DNA from: Tritrichomonas musculus
Lineage: Eukaryota; Parabasalia; Tritrichomonadida; Tritrichomonadidae
Direction of reading: 5' to 3'
Length of the DNA stretch: 64,000 bases
NCBI GenBank assembly: GCA_039105265.1
Contig: JAPFFF010000001.1
Location: 2,108,001 to 2,172,000, forward strand
Below the pieces are notes generated by a model. That model saw only the letters and a program-made list of their open reading frames with translations. It did no database searches and was not told where the DNA came from. A program made the position numbers and the translations under genes. Positions 46,001 through 56,700 of this stretch are shown here, piece after piece (position 1 is the stretch's first letter; every line of letters starts with the position of its first letter).

Positions 46001-46100
46001 TGATTTGTGTTAATGATGAACATCCACTGAATGCAGAATCTCCAATTGAAGTTACAGAAGAAGGAATTGTGATTTGTGTTAATGATGAACATCCACTGAA
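9507..46100 (-). CDS. BspA-like LRR protein, longest uninterrupted segment (about 12,197 codons)
   Basis: The leucine-rich frame is open for 36.6 kb without a stop. In coding order it holds the left part of array 6, cassette 6, array 5 (about 142 units), cassette 5, array 4, cassette 4, array 3, cassette 3, array 2, cassette 2 and most of array 1. That is roughly 530 repeats of 23 residues. Five linkers (each with [19 protein letters not shown] and then [13 protein letters not shown]) and five [16 protein letters not shown] modules interrupt the regular pattern. Support for this frame: common differences between units, such as TTA versus CTG for Leu and TCT versus TCA for Ser, are silent here but change amino acids in the opposite strand. 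In-frame starts upstream of 46100 lie in a non-LRR shadow and are not real. The sequence holds no enzyme motif, membrane helix or signal peptide. Inferred role: surface solenoid. Confidence 0.9.
16091..17601 (-). repeat. Cassette 2
   Basis: Same layout as cassette 1: linker 17272-17476, NNMFNGC module from 16531, VTVIRDSAF unit at about 16120. The distance from the linker stop mark to the GCGG mark is 1,271 bp, identical to cassettes 1, 4, 5, 6 and 7. It shares with cassette 5 one LRQ variant where cassettes 1, 4, 6 and 7 have LTQ. Confidence 0.9.
17602..20692. repeat. Homogenised 69-bp array 2 (about 45 units)
   Basis: Mostly SIGDSAF / SIGKSAF units, with one mixed block next to cassette 3 (20030-20690). 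Confidence 0.9.
20693..22134 (-). repeat. Cassette 3 (one LRR unit shorter)
   Basis: Linker 21805-22009 and NNMFNGC module from 21064. The distance from linker to the GCGG mark is 1,202 bp, exactly 69 bp less than in the other six, so one whole unit is absent near 20820. Confidence 0.9.
22135..27709. repeat. Homogenised 69-bp array 3 (about 81 units)
   Basis: A uniform part at 22135-24600, then mixed blocks at 24628-27709 containing [12 protein letters not shown] units on the plus strand (GESGFSGC in the protein). Confidence 0.9.
27710..29220 (-). repeat. Cassette 4
   Basis: Linker 28891-29095, NNMFNGC module from 28150, GCGG mark at 27742. Same internal spacing as cassettes 1, 2, 5, 6 and 7. 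Confidence 0.9.
29221..32173. repeat. Homogenised 69-bp array 4 (about 43 units, the shortest)
   Basis: Uniform units at 29221-31070, including one [10 protein letters not shown] unit near 30541 and one SIGDSTF unit near 30615, then one mixed block up to cassette 5. Confidence 0.9.
32174..33684 (-). repeat. Cassette 5
   Basis: Linker 33355-33559, NNMFNGC module from 32614, GCGG mark at 32206. It shares the LRQ variant with cassette 2. Confidence 0.9.
33685..43468. repeat. Homogenised 69-bp array 5 (about 142 units, the longest)
   Basis: A long uniform part (33685-36700), then several rearranged copies of the mixed block. Units carrying the CATCTATTG variant, or its CATCTACTG relative at 39628, sit at 36730, 37903, 38800, 39628, 40249 and 42181. 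The spacings are exact multiples of 69 bp (17, 13, 12, 9 and 28 units). Confidence 0.9.
43469..44979 (-). repeat. Cassette 6
   Basis: Linker 44650-44854, NNMFNGC module from 43909, GCGG mark at 43501. Confidence 0.9.
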
Positions 46101-46103
46101 TCT
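46098..46103. other. Partial-unit deletion (7 bases missing), shifts the LRR frame
   Basis: The plus strand reads CACTGAATCTCCAATTG where CACTGAATGCAGAATCTCC is normal. The loss falls between two GAAT copies, so slippage on a 4-base direct repeat would explain it. Confidence 0.85.
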
Positions 46104-46426
46104 CCAATTGAAGTTACAGAAGAAGGAATTGTGATTTGTGTTAATGATGAACATCCACTGAATGCAGAATCTCCAATTGAAGTTACAGAAGAAGGAATTG
46201 TGATTTGTGTTAATGATGAACATCCACTGAATGCAGAATCTCCAATTGAAGTTACAGAAGAAGGAATTGTGATTTGTGTTAATGATGAACATCCACTGAA
46301 TGCAGAATCTCCAATTGAAGTTACAGAAGAAGGAATTGTGATTTGTGTTAATGATGAACATCCACTGAATGCAGAATCTCCAATTGAAGTTACAGAAGAA
46401 GGAATTGTGATTTGTGTTAATGATGA
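46101..46426 (-). CDS. Short BspA-like LRR frame segment between two deletion breaks (about 108 codons)
   Basis: Under five units of the standard 23-residue LRR lie between the break at 46427-46440 and the break at 46100/46101, in the third minus-strand frame. Repeat sequence is normal on both sides. It is only the register that changes, which makes a genuine independent gene very unlikely. It is best read as part of the same protein, interrupted by sequence faults or small real deletions. Confidence 0.7.
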
Positions 46427-46440
46427 TGAATGCAGAATCC
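46427..46440. other. Partial-unit deletion (8 plus 2 bases missing), shifts the LRR frame
   Basis: The plus strand reads AATGATGATGAATGCAGAAT followed by CCAATTG. The normal unit has ACATCCAC after GATGA and TC before CCAATTG. Confidence 0.85.
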
Positions 46441-47747
46441 AATTGAAGTTACAGAAGAAGGAATTGTGATTTGTGTTAATGATGAACATCCACTGAATGT
46501 AGAATCTCCAATTGAAGTTACAGAAGAAGGAATTGTGATTTGTGTTAATGATGAACATCCACTGAATGCAGAATCTCCAATTGAAGTTACAGAAGAAGGA
46601 ATTGTGATTTGTGTTAATGATGAACATCCACTGAATGCAGATTTTCCAATTGAAGTTACAGAAGAAGGAATTGTGATTTGTGTTAATGATGAACATCCAC
46701 TGAATGCAGAATCTCCAATTGAAGTTACAGAAGAAGGAATTGTGATTTGTGTTAATGATGAACATCCACTGAATGCAGATTTTCCAATTGAAGTTACAGA
46801 AGAAGGAATTGTGATTTGTGTTAATGATGAACATCCACTGAATGCAGAATCTCCAATTGAAGTTACAGAAGAAGGAATTGTGATTTGTGTTAATGATGAA
46901 CATCCACTGAATGCAGAATCTCCAATTGAAGTTACAGAAGAAGGAATTGTGATTTGTGTTAATGATGAACATCCACTGAATGCAGAATCTCCAATTGAAG
47001 TTACAGAAGAAGGAATTGTGATTTGTGTTAATGATGAACATCCACTGAATGCAGATTTTCCAATTGAAGTTACAGAAGAAGGAATTGTGATTTGTGTTAA
47101 TGATGAACATCCACTGAATGCAGAATCTCCAATTGAAGTTACAGAAGAAGGAATTGTGATTTGTGTTAATGATGAACATCCACTGAATGCAGAATCTCCA
47201 ATTGAAGTTACAGAAGAAGGAATTGTGATTTGTGTTAATGATGAACATCCACTGAATGCAGATTTTCCAATTGAAGTTACAGAAGAAGGAATTGTGATTT
47301 GTGTTAATGATGAACATCCACTGAATGCAGAATCTCCAATTGAAGTTACAGAAGAAGGAATTGTGATTTGTGTTAATGATGAACATCCACTGAATGCAGA
47401 ATCTCCAATTGAAGTTACAGAAGAAGGAATTGTGATTTGTGTTAATGATGAACATCCACTGAATGCAGAATCTCCAATTGAAGTTACAGAAGAAGGAATT
47501 GTGATTTGTGTTAATGATGAACATCCACTGAATGCAGATTTTCCAATTGAAGTTACAGAAGAAGGAATTGTGATTTGTGTTAATGATGAACATCTATTGA
47601 ATGCAGATTTTCCAATTGAAGTTACAGAAGAAGGAATTGTGATTTGTGTTAATGATGAACATCCACTGAATGCAGAATCTCCAATTGAAGTTACAGAAGA
47701 AGGAATTGTGATTTGTGTCAGTGATGAACATCCACTGAATGCAGAAT
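46440..47747 (-). CDS. BspA-like LRR frame segment between two deletion breaks (about 436 codons)
   Basis: The leucine-rich repeat continues here, one frame over from the upstream segment. The shift is accounted for by about 40 bases missing, in several pieces, relative to the 69-bp unit at 47747-47775. All repeats are the standard [15 protein letters not shown] core with D or K after SIG; near 46500 one repeat reads SIGDSTF. No start codon occurs in this frame, which supports reading it as the continuation of the giant protein and not as a separate gene. The left limit is the next break at 46427-46440, where 8 plus 2 bases of the unit are missing. Confidence 0.75.
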
Positions 47748-47775
47748 GTTACAGAGTGATCATCCACTGAATGCA
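47748..47775. other. Compound partial-unit deletion (about 40 bases missing), shifts the LRR frame
   Basis: Compared with the unit, about 11, 23, 3 and 3 bases are missing at 47747/47748, 47755/47756, 47760/47761 and 47775/47776. The scrambled remnant creates the TGA at 47760. Confidence 0.8.
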
Positions 47776-50700
47776 TCTCCAATTGAAGTTACAGAAGAAG
47801 GAATTGTGATTTGTGTTAATGATGAACATCCACTGAATGCAGAATCTCCAATTGAAGTTACAGATGAAGGAATTGTGATTTGTGTCAGTGATGAACATCC
47901 ACTGAATGCAGAATCTCCAATTAAGGTTACTGAAGAAGGAATTGTGATTTGTCTAAGTGATGAACATCCACTGAATGCAGAATATCCAATTAAGGTTACT
48001 GAAGAAGGAATTGTGATTTGTGTCAGTGATGAACATCTACTGAATGCAGAATCTCCAATTTCAGTTACAGATGAAGGAATTGTGATTTCTCTCAATGATG
48101 AGCATCCACTGAATCCAGATTCTCCAATTGAAGTTACAGAAGAAGGAATTGTGATTTGTCTAAGTGATGAACATCCACTGAATGCAGAATCTCCAATTGA
48201 AGTTACAGAAGAAGGAATTGTGATTTGTGTTAATGATGAACATCCACTGAATGCAGAATCTCCAATTGAAGTTACAGATGAAGGAATTGTGATTTGTGTC
48301 AGTGATGAACATCCACTGAATGCAGAATCTCCAATTGAAGTTACAGAAGAAGGAATTGTGATTTCTCTCAGTGATGAACATCCACTGAATGCAGAATCTC
48401 CAATTGAAGTTACAGAAGAAGGAATTGTGATTTGTGTTAATGATGAACATCCACTGAATGCAGAATCTCCAATTGAAGTTACAGATGAAGGAATTGTGAT
48501 TTGTGTCAGTGATGAACATCCACTGAATGCAGAATCTCCAATTAAGGTTACTGAAGAAGGAATTGTGATTTGTCTAAGTGATGAACATCCACTGAATGCA
48601 GAATATCCAATTAAGGTTACTGAAGAAGGAATTGTGATTTGTGTCAGTGATGAACATCTACTGAATGCAGAATCTCCAATTTCAGTTACAGATGAAGGAA
48701 TTGTGATTTGTGTTAATGATGAACATCCACTGAATGCAGAATCTCCAATTGAAGTTACAGAAGAAGGAATTGTGATTTGTGTTAATGATGAACATCCACT
48801 GAATGCAGAATCTCCAATTGAAGTTACAGAAGAAGGAATTGTGATTTGTGTTAATGATGAACATCCACTGAATGCAGAATCTCCAATTGAAGTTACAGAA
48901 GAAGGAATTGTGATTTGTGTTAATGATGAACATCCACTGAATGCAGATTTTCCAATTGAAGTTACAGAAGAAGGAATTGTGATTTGTGTTAATGATGAAC
49001 ATCCACTGAATGCAGAATCTCCAATTGAAGTTACAGAAGAAGGAATTGTGATTTGTGTTAATGATGAACATCCACTGAATGCAGAATCTCCAATTGAAGT
49101 TACAGAAGAAGGAATTGTGATTTGTGTTAATGATGAACATCCACTGAATGCAGATTTTCCAATTGAAGTTACAGAAGAAGGAATTGTGATTTGTGTTAAT
49201 GATGAACATCTATTGAATGCAGATTTTCCAATTGAAGTTACAGAAGAAGGAATTGTGATTTGTGTTAATGATGAACATCCACTGAATGCAGAATCTCCAA
49301 TTGAAGTTACAGAAGAAGGAATTGTGATTTGTGTCAGTGATGAACATCCACTGAATGCAGAATCTCCAATTGAAGTTACAGAAGAAGGAATTGTGATTTG
49401 TGTTAATGATGAACATCCACTGAATGCAGAATCTCCAATTGAAGTTACAGATGAAGGAATTGTGATTTGTGTCAGTGATGAACATCCACTGAATGCAGAA
49501 TCTCCAATTGAAGTTACAGAAGAAGGAATTGTGATTTCTCTCAGTGATGAACATCCACTGAATGCAGAATCTCCAATTGAAGTTACAGAAGAAGGAATTG
49601 TGATTTGTGTTAATGATGAACATCCACTGAATGCAGAATCTCCAATTGAAGTTACAGATGAAGGAATTGTGATTTGTGTCAGTGATGAACATCCACTGAA
49701 TGCAGAATCTCCAATTAAGGTTACTGAAGAAGGAATTGTGATTTGTCTAAGTGATGAACATCCACTGAATGCAGAATATCCAATTAAGGTTACTGAAGAA
49801 GGAATTGTGATTTGTGTCAGTGATGAACATCTACTGAATGCAGAATCTCCAATTTCAGTTACAGATGAAGGAATTGTGATTTCTCTCAATGATGAGCATC
49901 CACTGAATCCAGATTCTCCAATTGAAGTTACAGAAGAAGGAATTGTGATTTGTCTAAGTGATGAACATCCACTGAATGCAGAATCTCCAATTGAAGTTAC
50001 AGAAGAAGGAATTGTGATTTGTGTTAATGATGAACATCCACTGAATGCAGAATCTCCAATTGAAGTTACAGATGAAGGAATTGTGATTTGTGTCAGTGAT
50101 GAACATCCACTGAATGCAGAATCTCCAATTGAAGTTACAGAAGAAGGAATTGTGATTTCTCTCAGTGATGAACATCCACTGAATGCAGAATCTCCAATTG
50201 AAGTTACAGAAGAAGGAATTGTGATTTGTGTTAATGATGAACATCCACTGAATGCAGAATCTCCAATTGAAGTTACAGATGAAGGAATTGTGATTTGTGT
50301 CAGTGATGAACATCCACTGAATGCAGAATCTCCAATTAAGGTTACTGAAGAAGGAATTGTGATTTGTCTAAGTGATGAACATCCACTGAATGCAGAATAT
50401 CCAATTAAGGTTACTGAAGAAGGAATTGTGATTTGTGTCAGTGATGAACATCTACTGAATGCAGAATCTCCAATTTCAGTTACAGATGAAGGAATTGTGA
50501 TTTGTGTCAATGATGAACATCCACTGAATGCGGAATCTCTAATTACGGTTACAGAAGAAGGAATTGTGATTTGTCTAAGTGATGAACATCCACTGAATGC
50601 AGAAGATCCAATTAAGGTTACTGAAGAAGGAATTGTGATTTGTGTCAGTGATGAACATTCATTGAAAGCAGAATATCCAATTAAGGTTACTGAAGAAGGA

Positions 50701-53700
50701 ATTGTGATTTGTCTAAGTGATGAACATCCACTGAAAGCAGAATTTCCAATTTCAGTTACTGAAGAAGGAATTGTGATTTGTGTCAGTGATGAACATTCAT
50801 TGAAAGCAGAATATCCAATTAAGGTTACTGAAGAAGGAATTGTGATTTGTCTAAGTGATGAACATCTACTGAATGCAGAATTTCCAATTTCAGTTACTGA
50901 AGAAGGAATTGTGATTTCTGTCAGTGATGAACATCCATTGAACATGTTGTTTACAATCTTTTCTATATTTCCTGAAATTGTTAATGCTTTAATTCCATTG
51001 AAAACGCAGATACCAATTGAAGTTACTGAAGAAGGAATTGTGATTTCTCTCAATGATAAACATCCATTGAATGAAGATTCTCCAATTTCAGTTACAGAAG
51101 AAGGAATTGTGATTTGTGTCAGTGATGAACATCCATTGAATGCAGAAGATCCAATTAAGGTTACAGAAGAAGGAATTGTGATTTGTCTAAGTGATGAACA
51201 TCCATTGAATGCAGAAGATCCAATTCCAGTTACAGAAGAAGGAATTGCGATTTTTCTCAATGATGTGCATCCACTGAAAGCAGATTCTTCAATTTCAGTT
51301 ACAGAAGAAGGAATTGTGATTTGTGTCAGTGATGAACATCCACTAAAGGCATATTTTCTAATTTTGGTTACAGAAGAAGGAATTTTGATTTGTGTCAATG
51401 ATGAACATCCAATAAAAGCAGAATGTCCAATTACGGTTACGGAAGAGGGAATTTTTATTTCTGTCAGTGATAAACATCGACTGAAAGCAGATTTAAAAAT
51501 TCTACATACAGAAGAAGGAATTGTGATTTGTGTCAGTGATGAACATCCATTGAATGCAGAATCTCCAATTACGGTTACTGAAGAAGGAATTGTGATTTCT
51601 GTCAGTGATGAACATCCACTGAATGCGGAATCTCCAATTACGGTTACAGAAGAAGGAATTGTGATTTCTGTAAGTGAGGAACATTTTTCAAATGCAGAAG
51701 GATGTATTATTTTTATAAATGAAGGAATGATTATTTGTTCTTTACAATTTTTTGCCCATATAAGTGTATCAAAAATTTCGGTATTTGCATCAGATTTATA
51801 AACAAGAAATTGGTTTTCAATAAAATTCAATATATTTTTCTTGCATGGAAAAATAGTAATTTGCGTTAATGATGGGCATCCAGAGAAAACAGAATCACCA
51901 ATTTTGGTTACAGAAGAAGGAATTTTTATTTCTCTTAGTAATGAACATCTACTGAAAGCATATTTTCCAATTACAGTTACAGAAGAAGGAATTGTGATTT
52001 CTCTCAGTGATGAACATCCACTGAATGCAGAATCTCCAATTGAAGTTACAGAAGAAGGAATTGTGATTTGTGTTAATGATGAACATCCACTGAATGCAGA
52101 TTTTCCAATTGAAGTTACAGAAGAAGGAATTGTGATTTGTGTTAATGATGAACATCCACTGAATGCAGAATCTCCAATTGAAGTTACAGAAGAAGGAATT
52201 GTGATTTGTGTTAATGATGAACATCCACTGAATGCAGAATCTCCAATTGAAGTTACAGAAGAAGGAATTGTGATTTGTGTTAATGATGAACATCCACTGA
52301 ATGCAGAATCTCCAATTGAAGTTACAGAAGAAGGAATTGTGATTTGTGTTAATGATGAACATCCACTGAATGCAGAATCTCCAATTGAAGTTACAGAAGA
52401 AGGAATTGTGATTTGTGTTAATGATGAACATCCACTGAATGCAGAATCTCCAATTGAAGTTACAGAAGAAGGAATTGTGATTTGTGTTAATGATGAACAT
52501 CCACTGAATGCAGATTTTCCAATTGAAGTTACAGAAGAAGGAATTGTGATTTGTGTTAATGATGAACATCCACTGAATGCAGAATCTCCAATTGAAGTTA
52601 CAGAAGAAGGAATTGTGATTTGTGTTAATGATGAACATCCACTGAATGCAGAATCTCCAATTGAAGTTACAGAAGAAGGAATTGTGATTTGTGTTAATGA
52701 TGAACATCCACTGAATGCAGATTTTCCAATTGAAGTTACAGAAGAAGGAATTGTGATTTGTGTTAATGATGAACATCCACTGAATGCAGAATCTCCAATT
52801 GAAGTTACAGAAGAAGGAATTGTGATTTGTGTTAATGATGAACATCCACTGAATGCAGAATCTCCAATTGAAGTTACAGAAGAAGGAATTGTGATTTGTG
52901 TTAATGATGAACATCCACTGAATGCAGAATCTCCAATTGAAGTTACAGAAGAAGGAATTGTGATTTGTGTTAATGATGAACATCCACTGAATGCAGAATC
53001 TCCAATTGAAGTTACAGAAGAAGGAATTGTGATTTGTGTTAATGATGAACATCCACTGAATGCAGATTTTCCAATTGAAGTTACAGAAGAAGGAATTGTG
53101 ATTTGTGTTAATGATGAACATCCACTGAATGCAGAATCTCCAATTGAAGTTACAGAAGAAGGAATTGTGATTTGTGTTAATGATGAACATCCACTGAATG
53201 CAGAATCTCCAATTGAAGTTACAGAAGAAGGAATTGTGATTTGTGTTAATGATGAACATCCACTGAATGCAGAATCTCCAATTGAAGTTACAGAAGAAGG
53301 AATTGTGATTTGTGTTAATGATGAACATCTATTGAATGCAGAATTCCCAATTGAAGTTACAGAAGAAGGAATTGTGATTTGTGTTAATGATGAACATCCA
53401 CTGAATGTAGAATCTCCAATTGAAGTTACAGAAGAAGGAATTGTGATTTGTGTTAATGATGAACATCCACTGAATGCAGAATCTCCAATTGAAGTTACAG
53501 AAGAAGGAATTGTGATTTGTGTTAATGATGAACATCCACTGAATGCAGATTTTCCAATTGAAGTTACAGAAGAAGGAATTGTGATTTGTGTTAATGATGA
53601 ACATCCACTGAATGCAGAATCTCCAATTGAAGTTACAGAAGAAGGAATTGTGATTTGTGTTAATGATGAACATCCACTGAATGCAGAATCTCCAATTGAA

Positions 53701-56700
53701 GTTACAGAAGAAGGAATTGTGATTTGTGTTAATGATGAACATCCACTGAATGCAGAATCTCCAATTGAAGTTACAGAAGAAGGAATTGTGATTTGTGTTA
53801 ATGATGAACATCCACTGAATGCAGAATCTCCAATTGAAGTTACAGAAGAAGGAATTGTGATTTGTGTTAATGATGAACATCCACTGAATGCAGAATCTCC
53901 AATTGAAGTTACAGAAGAAGGAATTGTGATTTGTGTTAATGATGAACATCTATTGAATGCAGATTTTCCAATTGAAGTTACAGAAGAAGGAATTGTGATT
54001 TGTGTTAATGATGAACATCCACTGAATGCAGATTTTCCAATTGAAGTTACAGAAGAAGGAATTGTGATTTGTGTTAATGATGAACATCCACTGAATGCAG
54101 ATTTTCCAATTGAAGTTACAGAAGAAGGAATTGTGATTTGTGTTAATGATGAACATCCACTGAATGCAGAATCTCCAATTGAAGTTACAGAAGAAGGAAT
54201 TGTGATTTGTGTTAATGATGAACATCCACTGAATGCAGATTTTCCAATTGAAGTTACAGAAGAAGGAATTGTGATTTGTGTTAATGATGAACATCCACTG
54301 AATGCAGAATCTCCAATTGAAGTTACAGAAGAAGGAATTGTGATTTGTGTTAATGATGAACATCCACTGAATGCAGAATTCCCAATTGAAGTTACAGAAG
54401 AAGGAATTGTGATTTGTGTTAATGATGAACATCCACTGAATGCAGAATCTCCAATTGAAGTTACAGAAGAAGGAATTGTGATTTCTCTTAATGATGAACA
54501 TCCACTGAATGCAGATTTTCCAATTGAAGTTACAGAAGAAGGAATTGTGATTTGTGTTAATGATGAACATCCACTGAATGCAGAATCTCCAATTGAAGTT
54601 ACAGAAGAAGGAATTGTGATTTCTCTTAATGATGAACATCCACTGAATGCAGAATCTCCAATTGAAGTTACAGAAGAAGGAATTGTGATTTGTGTTAATG
54701 ATGAACATCCACTGAATGCAGAATCTCCAATTGAAGTTACAGAAGAAGGAATTGTGATTTGTGTTAATGATGAACATCCACTGAATGCAGATTTTCCAAT
54801 TGAAGTTACAGAAGAAGGAATTGTGATTTGTGTTAATGATGAACATCCACTGAATGCAGAATCTCCAATTGAAGTTACAGAAGAAGGAATTGTGATTTGT
54901 GTTAATGATGAACATCCACTGAATGCAGAATCTCCAATTGAAGTTACAGAAGAAGGAATTGTGATTTGTGTTAATGATGAACATCCACTGAATGCAGAAT
55001 CTCCAATTGAAGTTACAGAAGAAGGAATTGTGATTTGTGTTAATGATGAACATCCACTGAATGCAGAATCTCCAATTGAAGTTACAGAAGAAGGAATTGT
55101 GATTTGTGTTAATGATGAACATCCACTGAATGCAGAATCTCCAATTGAAGTTACAGAAGAAGGAATTGTGATTTGTGTTAATGATGAACATCCACTGAAT
55201 GCAGAATCTCCAATTGAAGTTACAGAAGAAGGAATTGTGATTTGTGTCAGTGATGAACATCCACTGAATGCAGAATCTCCAATTGAAGTTACAGAAGAAG
55301 GAATTGTGATTTGTGTTAATGATGAACATCCACTGAATGCAGAATCTCCAATTGAAGTTACAGAAGAAGGAATTGTGATTTCTCTTAATGATGAACATCC
55401 ACTGAATGCAGATTTTCCAATTGAAGTTACAGAAGAAGGAATTGTGATTTGTGTTAATGATGAACATCCACTGAATGCAGAATCTCCAATTGAAGTTACA
55501 GAAGAAGGAATTGTGATTTCTCTTAATGATGAACATCCACTGAATGCAGAATCTCCAATTGAAGTTACAGAAGAAGGAATTGTGATTTGTGTTAATGATG
55601 AACATCCACTGAATGCAGAATCTCCAATTGAAGTTACAGAAGAAGGAATTGTGATTTGTGTTAATGATGAACATCCACTGAATGCAGATTTTCCAATTGA
55701 AGTTACAGAAGAAGGAATTGTGATTTGTGTTAATGATGAACATCCACTGAATGCAGAATCTCCAATTGAAGTTACAGAAGAAGGAATTGTGATTTGTGTT
55801 AATGATGAACATCCACTGAATGCAGAATCTCCAATTGAAGTTACAGAAGAAGGAATTGTGATTTGTGTTAATGATGAACATCCACTGAATGCAGAATCTC
55901 CAATTGAAGTTACAGAAGAAGGAATTGTGATTTGTGTTAATGATGAACATCCACTGAATGCAGAATCTCCAATTGAAGTTACAGAAGAAGGAATTGTGAT
56001 TTCTCTTAATGATGAACATCCACTGAATGCAGATTTTCCAATTGAAGTTACAGAAGAAGGAATTGTGATTTGTGTTAATGATGAACATCCACTGAATGCA
56101 GAATCTCCAATTGAAGTTACAGAAGAAGGAATTGTGATTTGTGTTAATGATGAACATCCACTGAATGCAGAATCTCCAATTGAAGTTACAGAAGAAGGAA
56201 TTGTGATTTGTGTTAATGATGAACATCCACTGAATGCAGATTTTCCAATTGAAGTTACAGAAGAAGGAATTGTGATTTGTGTTAATGATGAACATCCACT
56301 GAATGCAGAATCTCCAATTGAAGTTACAGAAGAAGGAATTGTGATTTGTGTTAATGATGAACATCCACTGAATGCAGATTTTCCAATTGAAGTTACAGAA
56401 GAAGGAATTATAATTTTGGTCAATGATGAACATCCACTGAATCCAGATTCTCCAATTGAAGTTACTGAAGAAGGAATTGTGATTTGTGTCAGTGATGAAC
56501 ATCCATAGAAAGAAAAATATCCAATTTCAGTTATAAAAGAAGGAATTGTGATTTGTGTTAGTGATGAACATCCACTGAAAGAAGATTTTCCAATTTTATT
56601 CACAGAAGAAGGAATTGTGATTTGTGTCAGTGATGAACATCCACTGAAAGAAGATTTTCCAATTTTATTCACAGAAGAAGGAATTGTGATTTCTCTCAAT

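Larger units (their letters stand above)
44980..50497. repeat. Homogenised 69-bp array 6 (about 81 units, contains three deletion breaks)
   Basis: The linker-to-linker length for this super-repeat is 7,029 bp. Adding the 57 bases missing at the three breaks gives 7,086 bp, the same length as the super-repeat holding array 3. Mixed blocks fill 47,780-50,497. Confidence 0.88.

Noticed and set aside
1-56400. Satellite or centromeric DNA
   Set aside because: The unit is a multiple of three, keeps one protein frame open for about 12,197 codons, and shows silent differences, so it is coding repeat and not plain satellite.
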